Notes: generated by a model from the letters alone, not told the origin. Shown: positions 1 to 9,384, numbered from the stretch's first letter. The stretch is DNA of 64,000 bases from Neobacillus mesonae (GCF_001636315.1 NZ_KV440949.1:336203-400202); one strand, 5' to 3'. Translations and numbers: made by a program.

Positions 1-634
<634 letters not shown>

Positions 635-710
635 TTGATTAGCTCATAAATTTTACGTTGGCTTCATCTCATAAAGAGATGAATAATTATTGTTTGTTGA
701 CGTTTTTGTT

Positions 711-731
711 TGTTTAGTTTTCAAAGAACAA
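711..731 (-). promoter_or_regulatory. rRNA leader boxA-like antitermination region
   Basis: The minus strand reads TGTTCTTTGAAAACTAAACA, the conserved leader motif found before Bacillus 16S genes and linked to boxA antitermination and 16S precursor processing. A short hairpin (CATCTC/GAGATG, 664-682) lies between it and the 16S start. Confidence 0.7.
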
Positions 732-762
732 TCTACTAATCTTTCAATTAGCGACAAAAAAT

Positions 763-791
763 ATAGTAACATAATAATTTGTCGTTGTCAA
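763..791 (-). promoter_or_regulatory. rRNA promoter P2
   Basis: On the minus strand a perfect -35 TTGACA (786-791) is 17 bases from TACTAT (763-768). Position and strength fit the proximal promoter of a Bacillus rrn operon. Confidence 0.85.
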
Positions 792-857
792 CATTTCTAA
801 ACTCATTTCAACTCATACATTTAAGTTGAATAATATCTCGTAATGAAGACATTCATT

Positions 858-886
858 ATATTACTCCCCATTTCACTGTTCGTCAA
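858..886 (-). promoter_or_regulatory. rRNA promoter P1
   Basis: On the minus strand TTGACG (881-886) is 17 bases from TAATAT (858-863), about 95 bases upstream of P2. Tandem P1/P2 promoters are typical of Bacillus rRNA operons. From here to about 1120 the DNA is AT-rich and I see no gene in it. Confidence 0.7.
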
Positions 887-1132
887 CAATAATTTTTTAA
901 CACTGATTCAATAATATTATTCATCTTAAAAAACCAAACCAATAGCACCAACAATGATTCTTACTATTACCAGAAATTAAGACAGCAAATTTTGCGATTT
1001 TTATCATACACATACTGCTTATTCAAACAATATTTTAATTAAAATGGTTTAGTTTGGTTTTAAAAGGAAAAATTAATGAAGGCACAAGCACCGTCCCCAT
1101 GTTTCAGAAGCTAAAAAAGGAGTGTTGAGAAA

Positions 1133-1270
1133 ATGAACATGAATGAGTTTAAAAAAGGTGAGGATAAAGGGTTTGTGAATCCGGCGGATCAGGAGCGGGA
1201 GGAATTTTCGTCTGAGAGTGAGAGAATGCCGGAGTTTGATGAGATCGGGACCGCTTTGAATGAAATTTAA
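1133..1270 (+). CDS. Small acidic hypothetical protein, 45 aa
   Basis: An ATG follows the ribosome binding site AAAGGAG with about 9 bases between. The 45-residue product is soluble, hydrophilic and rich in Glu and Asp (segments FVNPADQEREEF and MPEFDEIGTALNEI), with no membrane segment. A perfect bidirectional terminator follows 3 bases after the stop, so this is a self-contained transcription unit between the rRNA promoter and exoA. I do not recognise the family; good codon phasing, a strong RBS and the terminator support a real gene. Confidence 0.6.
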   Translation: MNMNEFKKGEDKGFVNPADQEREEFSSESERMPEFDEIGTALNEI

Positions 1271-1273
1271 CCG

Positions 1274-1316
1274 AAAAACCCTTTACAAATAAGCAATGTA
1301 TTTGTAAAGGGTTTTT
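1274..1316. terminator. Bidirectional intrinsic terminator
   Basis: Perfect 17-bp arms (AAAAACCCTTTACAAAT and its complement, 1274-1290 and 1300-1316) end in T-runs on both strands. It serves the 45-aa gene (plus) and exoA (minus). Confidence 0.9.
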
Positions 1317-1326
1317 GATAATCGAA

Positions 1327-2079
1327 TTATTTAATTTCTAGGAGTACTGGGCAATGATCGCTTCCCATTACATCAGAATGAATTTCAGCATTTTTAAGAC
1401 GGCTGCGGAAGGACTCCGATACGATAAAGTAATCAATCCGCCAGCCAATATTTCTTTCTCTCACCTTATTCATGTAAGACCACCAAGTGTAAGATCCCTC
1501 TTGATCAGGGTAAAAATGACGGAAGCTGTCAACAAATCCAGCATCGAGCAATGCGGTCATTTTCCCTCGTTCCTCATCTGTAAAACCAGAGTTGCCAACA
1601 TTTGATTTTGCATTTCGTAAATCAATTTTACTGTGGGCTACGTTTAAATCGCCGCAAAGGATGACAGGCTTAGCCAAAGCAAGTTCTTTAAGATATTCGC
1701 GAATCCGGTCCTCCCACTCCAAGCGATATGTTAATCGCGCTAAGTCCCGCTGCGAGTTTGGGGTATAGACATTGACAAGGATAAAATCTTCAAACTCCAA
1801 AGTAAGAATCCTTCCCTCGTCTTCTGATTCGTCGGCACATAACCCATATCGTACGGAAATTGGTTCCACCTTCGTGAACACCGCGGTTCCCGAATACCCT
1901 TTCTTAATAGCATAGTTCCAATATTGGTAATACCCGTCTAATTCTAAATCAATTTGCCCCTCTTGCAATTTCGTTTCCTGTACGCAGAAAATATCTGCAT
2001 CTACCTGATGAAAATAATCTAAAAAACCTTTCTTCACACAAGCTCTAAGACCGTTTACATTCCAAGATACGAATTTCAT
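1327..2079 (-). CDS. exoA: Exodeoxyribonuclease III (exoA)
   Basis: This is the AP endonuclease / 3'-5' exonuclease of base-excision repair, a Mg-dependent cytoplasmic enzyme that cuts at abasic sites. Signature motifs of the endonuclease/exonuclease/phosphatase fold appear in order: SWNVNGLRA at the N-terminus, QETKLQ (metal-binding Glu), VNVYTPNSQ, GDLNVAH, and the C-terminal GSDHCPV with the catalytic Asp-His. The start at 2079 (MKFVSWN, 250 aa) is preferred over an upstream in-frame ATG at 2121, because it matches the usual ExoA N-terminus and length and has AAGAGGA just upstream. It is a single gene with its own terminator. Confidence 0.95.
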   Translation of the reverse strand: MKFVSWNVNGLRACVKKGFLDYFHQVDADIFCVQETKLQEGQIDLELDGYYQYWNYAIKKGYSGTAVFTKVEPISVRYGLCADESEDEGRILTLEFEDFILVNVYTPNSQRDLARLTYRLEWEDRIREYLKELALAKPVILCGDLNVAHSKIDLRNAKSNVGNSGFTDEERGKMTALLDAGFVDSFRHFYPDQEGSYTWWSYMNKVRERNIGWRIDYFIVSESFRSRLKNAEIHSDVMGSDHCPVLLEIK

Positions 2080-2167
2080 TTTGTATTCCTCTTCTTCAAT
2101 CAGTAGTTTGATAGAAGACATTGTACCAGTTAAAGAAAAAGGTTAAAAGTAATACGCATGCTATACC

Positions 2168-2197
2168 AAAAAAAGAGAGCTAATTATATTAGCCCTC
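2168..2197 (-). terminator. Terminator of ppiB
   Basis: The minus strand forms GAGGGCTAA/TTAGCTCTC followed by seven Ts, just after the ppiB stop. Confidence 0.85.
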
Positions 2198-2206
2198 CTG
2201 CCTCAT

Positions 2207-2647
2207 TTATTCAACATCAAAAACCTTAACTTCTACCATTTTATCGCCGTTTCTCATGTTTCTTGCTGTTTCTAAACCAGAGGTAACCAGTCCAAATACC
2301 GTATGAACACCATCTAAATGAGGCTGTGAATCATGAACGATGAAGAATTGGCTGCCACCTGTGTCTCTTCCAGCATGCGCCATTGAAAGTGCGCCTGGAA
2401 TATGTTTGTGTGGGTTTCCTTCAGTTTCACATTTGATTGTGTAACCAGGGCCGCCCATACCTGTTCCTGTTGGGTCCCCTCCCTGACTTACAAAGCCTGG
2501 AATGACACGGTGGAAAATGACACCGTTGTAGAAGCCTTCATTCGCCAATTTTTCAAAATTCGCTACCGTTCCAGGTGCTTCATTTGAAAATAAATCAAAT
2601 TCGATTTTTTCTCCATTTTCCATTAATATGTATCCTTTTTTAGCCAA
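2207..2647 (-). CDS. ppiB: Cyclophilin-type peptidyl-prolyl isomerase (ppiB)
   Basis: A cytoplasmic cyclophilin that speeds cis-trans isomerisation of X-Pro bonds during protein folding. The 146-aa protein shows the whole single-domain family signature: [15 protein letters not shown] (catalytic Arg), the [10 protein letters not shown] loop, [15 protein letters not shown] and the [10 protein letters not shown] motif. It resembles B. subtilis PpiB closely in length. I chose a TTG start at 2647, because AAGGAG lies 8 bases upstream; the in-frame GTG at 2656 overlaps that site. It is monocistronic, with a hairpin terminator after the stop. Confidence 0.95.
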   Translation of the reverse strand: MAKKGYILMENGEKIEFDLFSNEAPGTVANFEKLANEGFYNGVIFHRVIPGFVSQGGDPTGTGMGGPGYTIKCETEGNPHKHIPGALSMAHAGRDTGGSQFFIVHDSQPHLDGVHTVFGLVTSGLETARNMRNGDKMVEVKVFDVE

Positions 2648-2758
2648 AATAACCACTCCTTATGTAAAAATCATTTCTATCATACACTTTTCGAAAAAGA
2701 AAATAAAGTCATGTCCCCTGATCCGTCATAATTCCAATGAACCTGTGGTAAAATATAA

Positions 2759-2837
2759 GGGAGGGATGGTCCTGTTCGAACATTTCGCTTGTTGCGGGAC
2801 ACTTAACCACTGTACGGACGGACAGGACGTCCCTCTC
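2759..2837. repeat. Imperfect palindromic element
   Basis: The arms GGGAGGGATGGTCCTGT (2759-2775) and ACAGGACGTCCCTCTC (2822-2837) pair with small bulges around a 46-base centre that holds TGTTCGAACA. It lies in the gap between ppiB and the next minus-strand gene. It may be a repeat or a structured RNA; I see no protein in it. Confidence 0.4.
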
Positions 2838-2853
2838 TTAACAATAATAAACC

Positions 2854-2887
2854 AAAAGCCGTGACCCATGTCCCGGCTTTTTTATTT
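2854..2887. terminator. Intrinsic terminator
   Basis: AAAAGCCG (2854-2861) pairs with CGGCTTTT (2874-2881), followed by a T-run on the plus strand and a weaker one on the minus strand. It lies at the 3' end of the CBO0543-type gene. Confidence 0.65.
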
Positions 2888-3337
2888 CCCGCTTCTTTTC
2901 TCCAACAAATGATGGAACGCATCGATTATGCTTAGAAATAGCAGGTAACCAACAAACGAATAAATATGCTGCCAGCTGTCAGTATGGACAAAGAAACCAA
3001 GTTCTTCGGCTAATTTTTCAAGAATCGGCACCAATAAGCTGACAAAGAGCAGAATGCCCCTTCTCCCCCATTTGTTTACCTGTGAAGTATAATGCAATAT
3101 AGCCATGACACAAAGCGGCAGAACCACTAAGGTAAATAGAATATTAACAGGAAAGAGCTGCGGAAATGGCCGCAGAGGGAATTCATACACCCCAACTCCT
3201 ACAAGGATTATGTCTAGATAGGTTCCCAGGAGTGCCGCCAGAAGTGCACCGGGAATATATTTCTTACTCCAGAAAGTTAATTGTTTTTTTCGCCAAAGCT
3301 GCGGTTTCGAGTCGTTCAAGTGTTTTGCAATATTCAT
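2882..3337 (-). CDS. CBO0543-type small membrane protein
   Basis: A 151-aa protein with a basic N-terminal stretch (residues 1-27) and four likely membrane helices (about 29-48, 62-82, 90-110, 125-140). It resembles the uncharacterised CBO0543 family common in spore formers, which has the conserved pattern of an Asp in the first helix (TYLDIIL) and short Trp/His-containing loops. GGGGAG lies 8 bases before the ATG. Function is unknown. Just upstream on the same strand is the remnant of a DUF2515 gene. Family assignment is from memory of the helix pattern, so it is moderate. Confidence 0.65.
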   Translation of the reverse strand: MNIAKHLNDSKPQLWRKKQLTFWSKKYIPGALLAALLGTYLDIILVGVGVYEFPLRPFPQLFPVNILFTLVVLPLCVMAILHYTSQVNKWGRRGILLFVSLLVPILEKLAEELGFFVHTDSWQHIYSFVGYLLFLSIIDAFHHLLEKRSGK

Positions 3338-3377
3338 TTTTTATCTCCCCATCCATCACAACAGCGTCATCCACTAA

Positions 3378-3760
3378 TTAGTCCGCTACCTGAAAGTCTT
3401 CAAACCAATCTCCCTTTTCCGCTTCCGGGAGCCTATGTGGATGCGTTTTCGCCCATTCAACAACTTGTCTTAGGAAATCTTTATTAGCAAACAGGATAGA
3501 ATATAACCTTTTTTCCAAATAGCTTTGTTCATTAATGACTAGTGCGGATGCAAAGAATATATGGATCCGGATTCCGCCAAAAATGATACCAGATCGTTTC
3601 CATGAAGGTAGAAATATTTAAATAGGTTAATAGATAAAGCAATGGTTGATTTCGCCTTAAACTCTCTTCATAAAGCAAAAATTGCGGATACACGTCTTGA
3701 AAAATCAGCCAATTTCCCCGTTCTAAAAAGGCGTTTTTGCTCTTCTTTTCAGTTCATCCC
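3378..3760 (-). pseudogene. Decayed DUF2515 (YppC-like) gene
   Basis: The minus strand encodes two protein-like stretches in different frames. The first (about 3753-3532) contains KNAFLERGNWLIFQDVYPQF, LLYEES and MET..WYHFWRNPD, and runs into TAA at 3532. The second (about 3553-3378) contains INEQSYLEKR, then LFANKDFLRQVVEWAKTHPH and WFEDF, and ends at TAA 3378. Together they match, as I recall it, the order of segments in the roughly 300-aa DUF2515/YppC family. A frameshift lies near 3535, and large internal segments appear deleted. About 125 codons remain, with no start codon and no RBS. That it is a broken gene is fairly secure; the family name is less so. Confidence 0.6.
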
Positions 3761-3892
3761 GTATGCTGTCAAGCGGCTGTTTTTCACGGTTTCTGTTAAA
3801 AAAATGACAAACTCCCTCCCCTCATGAATGGGTCTTGCACAAAAGGAATATGTATAGCCTAGGGAAATTTATGGGAGAGGATGGATGGAATA

Positions 3893-5755
3893 ATGGTTGA
3901 TACAAGAAATGGAATAGATTGGATTATTGAAACATTAAGAAAAAAACAGTCTCCCGACGGCTCTTGGGATGATCCATTTGAAACAGGCATTTCAACCGAT
4001 GCTTATATGATCATTTTATTACGAACTTTGGAAATACATGATGAGGAATTGATACAAGGCCTCTGCAGGAGAATTCTCAGCAGGCAGGAGAAAAACGGCG
4101 CCTGGAAACTATTTTATGATGAAGACGATGGAAATGTGACCGCCACACTCGATGCGTACTATGCGCTATTATATTCAGGTTATTACCCCAAAACTGACCC
4201 CAAATTACTGGCGGCAAAAAAGTTTATATTATCTCATGGCGGCATAAATGAGGTCGGTTTATACACGAAAATCATGCTTGCTATAACTGGTCAATATGAA
4301 TGGCCGTCGGATTCACCGGTGCCGATTGAATTGATTCTGCTGCCGCTAAATTTTCCAGTCAATTTCTATTCGTTCTCTGTTTTTGGGAGAGCAAACCTAG
4401 CCCCAATCATGATTCTTGCCACCAATAAATTCACACTAAAACCGGCACAAACTCCGGACCTGTCGGAATTAAATTTGAACCGTTATGGTGAATCGTTGTG
4501 GATTCGCTCTAGCAAGTTGCGTTCTTTTTTATCTTTTATCGGAGATGGGGTGAAAAACTTAAACGGTCTTCCTGAAGAGCTCCGCCCATTAGCATTCGAA
4601 CGAGCAAAAAAATACATGCTTGACCGTATTGAACCAGATGGCACATTTTGCAGCTATTACAGCAGTACATTTTTAATGATTTTTGCCTTACTTTCACTAG
4701 GTTATAAGAAAACCGATCCCATTATTACGAAAGCGATCTCGGGAATTAAGTCGATGCAATGTGAGATCAAAGGGCTGCCGCATATGCAATACACCACCGC
4801 GGATCTGTGGAATACCTCGTTGATTGGGTTTGCCCTGCAATCAGCTGGTATCTCCCCTGATGACCCGATGGTGCAGAAGGCCAACCGTTATCTGCTCAGC
4901 AGGCAGCAACATAAATTTGGTGATTGGGTGATTCATAATCCTAATAGTCTTCCGGGGGGCTGGGGCTTTTCTAACATTAATACCATCCTGCCTGATGTCG
5001 ATGATACCACCGCATCTTTAAGATCGATTTCTAGGATTGTGCCGCCTGAAAACGCTGCTTGGGAACGGGGCATCAGCTGGGCACTATCAATGCAAAACAA
5101 CGATGGAGGATGGCCGGCATTTGAGAGGAATGCTGATTCCAAACTAGTAGAAAATCTGCCGCTGGAAAAAGCAAAATTCTTGTTAATGGACCCTTCCTGC
5201 GCCGATCTTACCGGAAGAACGCTTGAGTTTTTCGGTAATTATACAAACCTTTCGCGAAACCACGAAGCAATAAAAAACGGCATTACGTGGCTAAAAAAAG
5301 ACCAAAAGAAAGATGGTTCCTGGTACGGAAGATGGGGAATCTGTTATATTTACGGAACATGGGCGGCCATTACCGGGCTGAAGGCAGCAGGAATACCGAA
5401 TAGTGATTCATCCATTGGGAAAGCAATCAGCTGGCTACGAAGAATTCAAAATAACGATGGCGGCTGGGGGGAATCCTGCCACAGCGATATTCAAAACAAA
5501 TATATTCCGCTTGGCACAAGCACCATCGTCCATACGGCTTGGGCGTTGGATGCCTTAATAACGGTGTCAGATCAGCCTAATGTCGAAATCGAGCGGGGAA
5601 TTACCTATTTAATGAATTCTTTAAATAAGGACGACTGGACAACCGATTACCCTAAAGGACAAGGAATGGGCGGGGCCTTTTATATACATTATCACAGTTA
5701 CCGCTATATTTTCCCGCTTCTCACACTGTCCCATTATCAGAGGAAGTTTCAATAA
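3893..5755 (+). CDS. Squalene-hopene / sporulenol cyclase
   Basis: A class II terpene cyclase of about 620 aa, which cyclises a linear polyprenoid without a diphosphate leaving group. The catalytic acid motif DVDDTTA is clear mid-protein, and QW-type repeats with Q..DGSW or NDGGW cores recur (QSPDGSWDD, QNNDGGWPAF, QKKDGSWYGRWG, QNNDGGWGES). Hydrophobic segments suggest a monotopic membrane enzyme. In Bacillus the related SqhC makes sporulenol from tetraprenyl-beta-curcumene in spores, whereas other family members make hopene; sequence alone does not decide. The start is uncertain: ATG 3893 lies 12 bases after GGGAGAGG, and ATG 3881 directly abuts it. It is monocistronic, with no hopanoid genes alongside. 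Confidence 0.9.
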   Translation: MVDTRNGIDWIIETLRKKQSPDGSWDDPFETGISTDAYMIILLRTLEIHDEELIQGLCRRILSRQEKNGAWKLFYDEDDGNVTATLDAYYALLYSGYYPKTDPKLLAAKKFILSHGGINEVGLYTKIMLAITGQYEWPSDSPVPIELILLPLNFPVNFYSFSVFGRANLAPIMILATNKFTLKPAQTPDLSELNLNRYGESLWIRSSKLRSFLSFIGDGVKNLNGLPEELRPLAFERAKKYMLDRIEPDGTFCSYYSSTFLMIFALLSLGYKKTDPIITKAISGIKSMQCEIKGLPHMQYTTADLWNTSLIGFALQSAGISPDDPMVQKANRYLLSRQQHKFGDWVIHNPNSLPGGWGFSNINTILPDVDDTTASLRSISRIVPPENAAWERGISWALSMQNNDGGWPAFERNADSKLVENLPLEKAKFLLMDPSCADLTGRTLEFFGNYTNLSRNHEAIKNGITWLKKDQKKDGSWYGRWGICYIYGTWAAITGLKAAGIPNSDSSIGKAISWLRRIQNNDGGWGESCHSDIQNKYIPLGTSTIVHTAWALDALITVSDQPNVEIERGITYLMNSLNKDDWTTDYPKGQGMGGAFYIHYHSYRYIFPLLTLSHYQRKFQ

Positions 5756-5769
5756 TAAAACAAATAAAA

Positions 5770-5812
5770 AATAGTGACGACAAAGGACCACCATCCTTAC
5801 CGTCACTATTGT
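5770..5812. terminator. Bidirectional terminator
   Basis: AATAGTGACG (5770-5779) pairs with CGTCACTATT (5801-5810) between the convergent cyclase and nickel permease genes. Confidence 0.75.
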
Positions 5813-5833
5813 TTTCTCGCCCACATTCAATTC

Positions 5834-6496
5834 TTAGATCCAAAGTGCAAATAACCCTTCCGTCACCCCAAGATTGTACATGTAATATACCCCAAATACG
5901 GTACTAACAATACCGGCTGTTAATGTAAGTGACCGATTTATTTTCTTTCGCTTTGTACTTAATACAAAAGGAAGACCGATAATCGTTGTAAAAGTGAGCA
6001 TCCCTGTAATGGTTCCTAATCCAAAGATTAAAATATATAATGCCCCTTCCCATACAGAATGCACAGTACTCATCGTCAGGAGAACCATCGCCGCACTGCC
6101 TGCAAGTCCATGAATCAATCCAATTACCACTGATTTCATATATGACCCTTTTATGTAAGACTTGTCCGTATGGGTATGTCCTTCCTCTCTGCCGCTCTTT
6201 CTAAAGGAAAGGATACTGACAATCCCTAAATAAACGAGCATAATTCCGACTAGAAACTCTAACGACATGGACCATTTATCGGAAATATCGTTTTTGATTA
6301 GTATTAATATGATCCCGATAATAAACAATGTTGCAGTATGGCCAATCCCCCAAAATACCCCGGCTAGGGAGGCGTTCCATAGTTTTTTGCTTTGACTGGC
6401 AATTGTTGTGACAGCGATGACATGATCAGGCTCAATTGCATGCTTCAGCCCTAAAATAAATCCAAGCGCTAATATTGATAAAAGTGTAATCTCCAT
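5834..6496 (-). CDS. ureH: UreH/NicO-type nickel permease
   Basis: A 220-aa integral membrane protein with about six helices. It carries the metal-transporter signature HAIEPDH in the first hydrophobic region (LGLKHAIEPDH), a second conserved block GHTATL, and a His-containing cytoplasmic loop (EEGHTHTDK) before the second half. Nickel/cobalt permeases of the UreH and HupE/NicO type share this HX4DH motif. Its position in the urease island makes nickel import for urease the natural role. AAGGAGGG lies just before the ATG. It is divergent from the urea transporter gene. Substrate is inferred from context. Confidence 0.85.
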   Translation of the reverse strand: MEITLLSILALGFILGLKHAIEPDHVIAVTTIASQSKKLWNASLAGVFWGIGHTATLFIIGIILILIKNDISDKWSMSLEFLVGIMLVYLGIVSILSFRKSGREEGHTHTDKSYIKGSYMKSVVIGLIHGLAGSAAMVLLTMSTVHSVWEGALYILIFGLGTITGMLTFTTIIGLPFVLSTKRKKINRSLTLTAGIVSTVFGVYYMYNLGVTEGLFALWI

Positions 6497-6690
6497 AATA
6501 GCCCTCCTTCAAAAAAATTTCCTTATATAGATTACTATGACAACCCTTCTAAAATAACCATCGAATTTTTATTTAAAGTAAAATTCTTCATAAAAAAAAG
6601 GAGCTAAGGAAACACTATTAAACAGTATTTGTTTTACCAAACTCAATTTCCTGATCTGCAAAGGAGTGATGATCAATAGATAAGAACAAA

Positions 6691-7593
6691 TTGAGCTGGC
6701 TCGTTAGAACATCCTTAAAAGGAATCTCTCAAGTCATTTTAATTGAAAATACTGTCTCTGGCTTTATTATCTTAGCAGCCATAACGATTGCTTCCTATTC
6801 ATTAGGGATAATCACTCTTTTATCAAGCATTGTTGGAACATTAATTGGTAAATTAGGCGGTGCTGAAGAGGAAAGCGTCAATCAAGGCTTATACGGATAT
6901 AACTCAGTTTTGACCGGGATGGCTTTATCCTTATTTTTAAGCAGCGATGATCGATGGTTGATTGCCATAGCCGGTGCTGCAGTTGCCGCGCTATTTACAG
7001 CAGCCATGGTGCACTTTATGCGGCAAAGTGGAATTCCTGTTTTGACATTTCCCTTTATTGTCCTTACATGGTTCTTGCTGCTAACTACATACAGACTGGT
7101 TACCTTCAAGATTAGCCCGGAGCTTACGCCGCAATCCTTATCTAATTGGACACTTAATATTAAAGGAGAGACCAATTGGCTGGACGGAGCCGTAAATGGG
7201 ATTGGACAAATTTTCTTTCTTGACAATACGCTTTCTGGAGTATTGCTTTTTGTTGCCGTATTTTGGGCTGGATGGAGACTAGGTGTTTACGCCATCATCG
7301 GTAATCTTGCCGCATTGTTAACCTCATACGGACTTGGCGGCGAACATTCATTGATTTTTATGGGGCTTTATGGATACAATGCCATTTTAACCATACTTGC
7401 AGTATCCATTGTTTTCAATGGGGATTCTAAGCACGTGCTGATAACCGGCATTATTGCTGCTTGTTTAACCGTTCCGATAACAGCAAGTGTTGTTACTTGG
7501 CTTTTGCCTTATGGACTTCCAGCACTAACCATGCCATTTGTCCTTTGTACCTGGATTTTTTTAGGAGCCCGAAAAATCCTCCCTTCTATATAA
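6691..7593 (+). CDS. Urea transporter (UT family)
   Basis: A 300-aa channel-like membrane protein built from two similar halves, as in the urea transporter family: residues about 10-70 and 165-235 both contain the pattern ENT.SG or DNTLSG, then G..GG and GLYGYN (GLYGYNSVLTGMAL and GLYGYNAILTILAV). It imports urea for the urease encoded downstream. The start is odd. The good RBS AAGGAG (6661-6666) is followed by ATGATCAATAGATAA, a stop within five codons in another frame; the transporter frame is open from ATA 6676 (9 bases from the RBS). The first conventional start is TTG 6691, which lacks its own RBS. Translation may begin at the AUA. Confidence 0.9.
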   Translation: MSWLVRTSLKGISQVILIENTVSGFIILAAITIASYSLGIITLLSSIVGTLIGKLGGAEEESVNQGLYGYNSVLTGMALSLFLSSDDRWLIAIAGAAVAALFTAAMVHFMRQSGIPVLTFPFIVLTWFLLLTTYRLVTFKISPELTPQSLSNWTLNIKGETNWLDGAVNGIGQIFFLDNTLSGVLLFVAVFWAGWRLGVYAIIGNLAALLTSYGLGGEHSLIFMGLYGYNAILTILAVSIVFNGDSKHVLITGIIAACLTVPITASVVTWLLPYGLPALTMPFVLCTWIFLGARKILPSI

Positions 7594-7605
7594 TAGCCAA
7601 TAAGA

Positions 7606-7634
7606 AAGCATCCCGGTTCATTCCCGGGATGCTT
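7606..7634. terminator. Bidirectional hairpin terminator
   Basis: AAGCATCCCGG (7606-7616) pairs with CCGGGATGCTT (7624-7634) between the urea transporter and the convergent small gene. Confidence 0.75.
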
Positions 7635-7637
7635 GTT

Positions 7638-7856
7638 TCATTCTTCCAGTTGGTCGCTTATCATATCAAAAACCTTAGATTCAATGGCACTAACATGTTC
7701 CTCTTCAAGTGTTTGTTTGGGATGTGGATGGAACCAATGAATTTTATCATCATGAACCATACCTTTATATTCATTGCCCTGTACACTTAGGGAAAATTGT
7801 GGGCGTTCATGAACATGGCCTTCCCAAAGTTGACTTACTTCAAAATCTTCAAACAT
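7638..7856 (-). CDS. YheE/DUF5342-like small protein
   Basis: A 72-aa soluble protein with a strong RBS (AAGGAGG, 9 bases before ATG). The core FSLSVQGNEYKGMVHDDKI, then HWFHPHP and a Glu-rich helix, recalls the DUF5342/YheE family of short Bacillus proteins, which share a beta-rich ..GxxY.G..H..I.W core. Function is unknown. It follows ureD on the same strand with a 90-bp gap, so it may be read through from the urease operon. Assignment is by motif memory. Confidence 0.6.
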   Translation of the reverse strand: MFEDFEVSQLWEGHVHERPQFSLSVQGNEYKGMVHDDKIHWFHPHPKQTLEEEHVSAIESKVFDMISDQLEE

Positions 7857-7946
7857 TAGCTGAAACCTCCTTACCTGTTTAAAGGGAGTTTTTCCAATTC
7901 AACAAAACAGTATGCGATGATTAAAATAATTGTCAGACTCTAATAA

Positions 7947-8771
7947 CTAATATTTTCTTAAAGAATATGGTTTCGTTTGAAACCATTCGTGACAGATACT
8001 GCGGTGAATTTCTGAAAAAATTTGTTCGATGACCTGTGTCGAATTTGCGAATACACGAACCGTAAATCCCGGTACCGGAAGCATAGAAAGACCGACTTTA
8101 TAATCAGATGTCTCCCTGTCAAGTTTGGAATATAAATGATCAAGAAAAGAACTGCTCACTTGTTGATCGACGATAATCATCGAACCTAAATGAGTGAAGC
8201 CTTCCATGAACCCAAGTCCCCCGATTTTTTGCGTTGATGGTATCAATTTCAAGTGATCATAAGCCACTAGTTCTTCATCCATGTATATCTCATTTTGCAG
8301 CTGGACTGTTTTATAGCTAAAACGTTCTCCTTCCGGTGACCAGCCAGGAGTAATAATTTCTGAATAAAGCAATGACGCCGAAGGGTCCATTCGAATCACG
8401 TTTTTTTGTTTAAAATGAGCATTTTGATAGGCAATCAGTGGATCAGGAAAATACTCGAGGTAACTTCCTGCTTGTAAAATAATCTCTGATTCCTGGTAAG
8501 CAAATTGCTTTGGTGTCTTATAAACCTTTGTAGCTCCCTGTGTTGTCAGGGTCAGCTTTGCGTTTTCCGCTAGCGAAATTTTCATTTGGTAGCGGTCACC
8601 ATCTAAATAGCCGCCTCCTGGATTTAGCAAATAATAACAAGCCCGGCCGGAATTATCATGGTAAACAGGGCGCATTACCTTAAATGCACCCTGGAAAAAT
8701 ACATTTTTCGCAACTGTCTTACCTTTTCTATCTTCCGCATTTAAATGCAGAACACCTGTCCAGTCGCCCAT
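7947..8771 (-). CDS. ureD: Urease accessory protein UreD
   Basis: Scaffold chaperone that binds apo-urease and, with UreF and UreG, delivers nickel to the active site. The 274-aa sequence has the family hallmarks: the N-terminal PVYHDNSGRACYYLLNPGGG block with GGYLDGDRY, the TTQGATKVYKT motif and the central FPDPLIAY..A segment. It is the last urease gene and starts 1 base after ureG, with the end of ureG (AAAGGA) acting as its RBS. No missing motifs were seen. Confidence 0.95.
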   Translation of the reverse strand: MGDWTGVLHLNAEDRKGKTVAKNVFFQGAFKVMRPVYHDNSGRACYYLLNPGGGYLDGDRYQMKISLAENAKLTLTTQGATKVYKTPKQFAYQESEIILQAGSYLEYFPDPLIAYQNAHFKQKNVIRMDPSASLLYSEIITPGWSPEGERFSYKTVQLQNEIYMDEELVAYDHLKLIPSTQKIGGLGFMEGFTHLGSMIIVDQQVSSSFLDHLYSKLDRETSDYKVGLSMLPVPGFTVRVFANSTQVIEQIFSEIHRSICHEWFQTKPYSLRKY

Positions 8772-8772
8772 A

Positions 8773-9384
8773 TTAAGCCAATCCTTTTAATAAGGCATTT
8801 TGCTTTAGCCAATCGATCACATTGTCGAGCCCTGTTTCATCCTTTAAATTAGTGAAGGCAAAGGGCCGTTCCCCGCGAAAGACTTTTGTATCGGATTCCA
8901 TGACATCCAAACTGGCCCCGACATGTGGTGCCAAATCGGTTTTATTGATAATGAATAAATCCGATTTAATCATTCCCTGGCCGCCTTTCCGCGGTATTTT
9001 TTCACCCTGGGCCACATCAATAATGTAGATTGAAAAGTCCACCAGCTCCGGGCTGAATGTAGCCGCAAGATTATCGCCGCCGCTTTCCACAAAAATCAAT
9101 TCGACATCTGGGTGTTTCTCCTTTAATTCATTGATGGCCGAAAAATTCATTGAAGCATCTTCACGAATGGCCGTATGCGGACAGCCTCCCGTTTCCACAC
9201 CAATAATACGGTCGGAAGGCAAGACTCCGTTTTGCATTAAAAATTTCGCGTCTTCTTTTGTATAAATATCGTTTGTAACAACTGCCATACTTATTTCATC
9301 ATTTAAACGCCGTGTTAATTTTTCTACTAACATTGTTTTTCCTGCTCCTACAGGTCCGCCTACCCCAATCTTAATTGGATCCAA
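8773..9384 (-). CDS. ureG: Urease accessory GTPase UreG
   Basis: SIMIBI-class GTPase that couples GTP hydrolysis to nickel transfer into urease. Seen in order: P-loop [21 protein letters not shown], the nickel-binding motif [10 protein letters not shown] (Cys-Pro-His), [16 protein letters not shown], and the guanine-specificity NKTDLA. I prefer a TTG start at 9384 (203 aa, MDPIKIG), because AAGGGAG lies 8 bases upstream; a GTG at 9393 abuts that site. It sits between ureF and ureD in the operon. Confidence 0.96.
   Translation of the reverse strand: MDPIKIGVGGPVGAGKTMLVEKLTRRLNDEISMAVVTNDIYTKEDAKFLMQNGVLPSDRIIGVETGGCPHTAIREDASMNFSAINELKEKHPDVELIFVESGGDNLAATFSPELVDFSIYIIDVAQGEKIPRKGGQGMIKSDLFIINKTDLAPHVGASLDVMESDTKVFRGERPFAFTNLKDETGLDNVIDWLKQNALLKGLA

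Noticed and set aside
1088..1105. Short CCGTCCCCATG motif, also as ATGGGGACAG at 18701
   Set aside because: Only about 10 bases are shared; chance or a minor dispersed repeat fragment, and there is no further structure.
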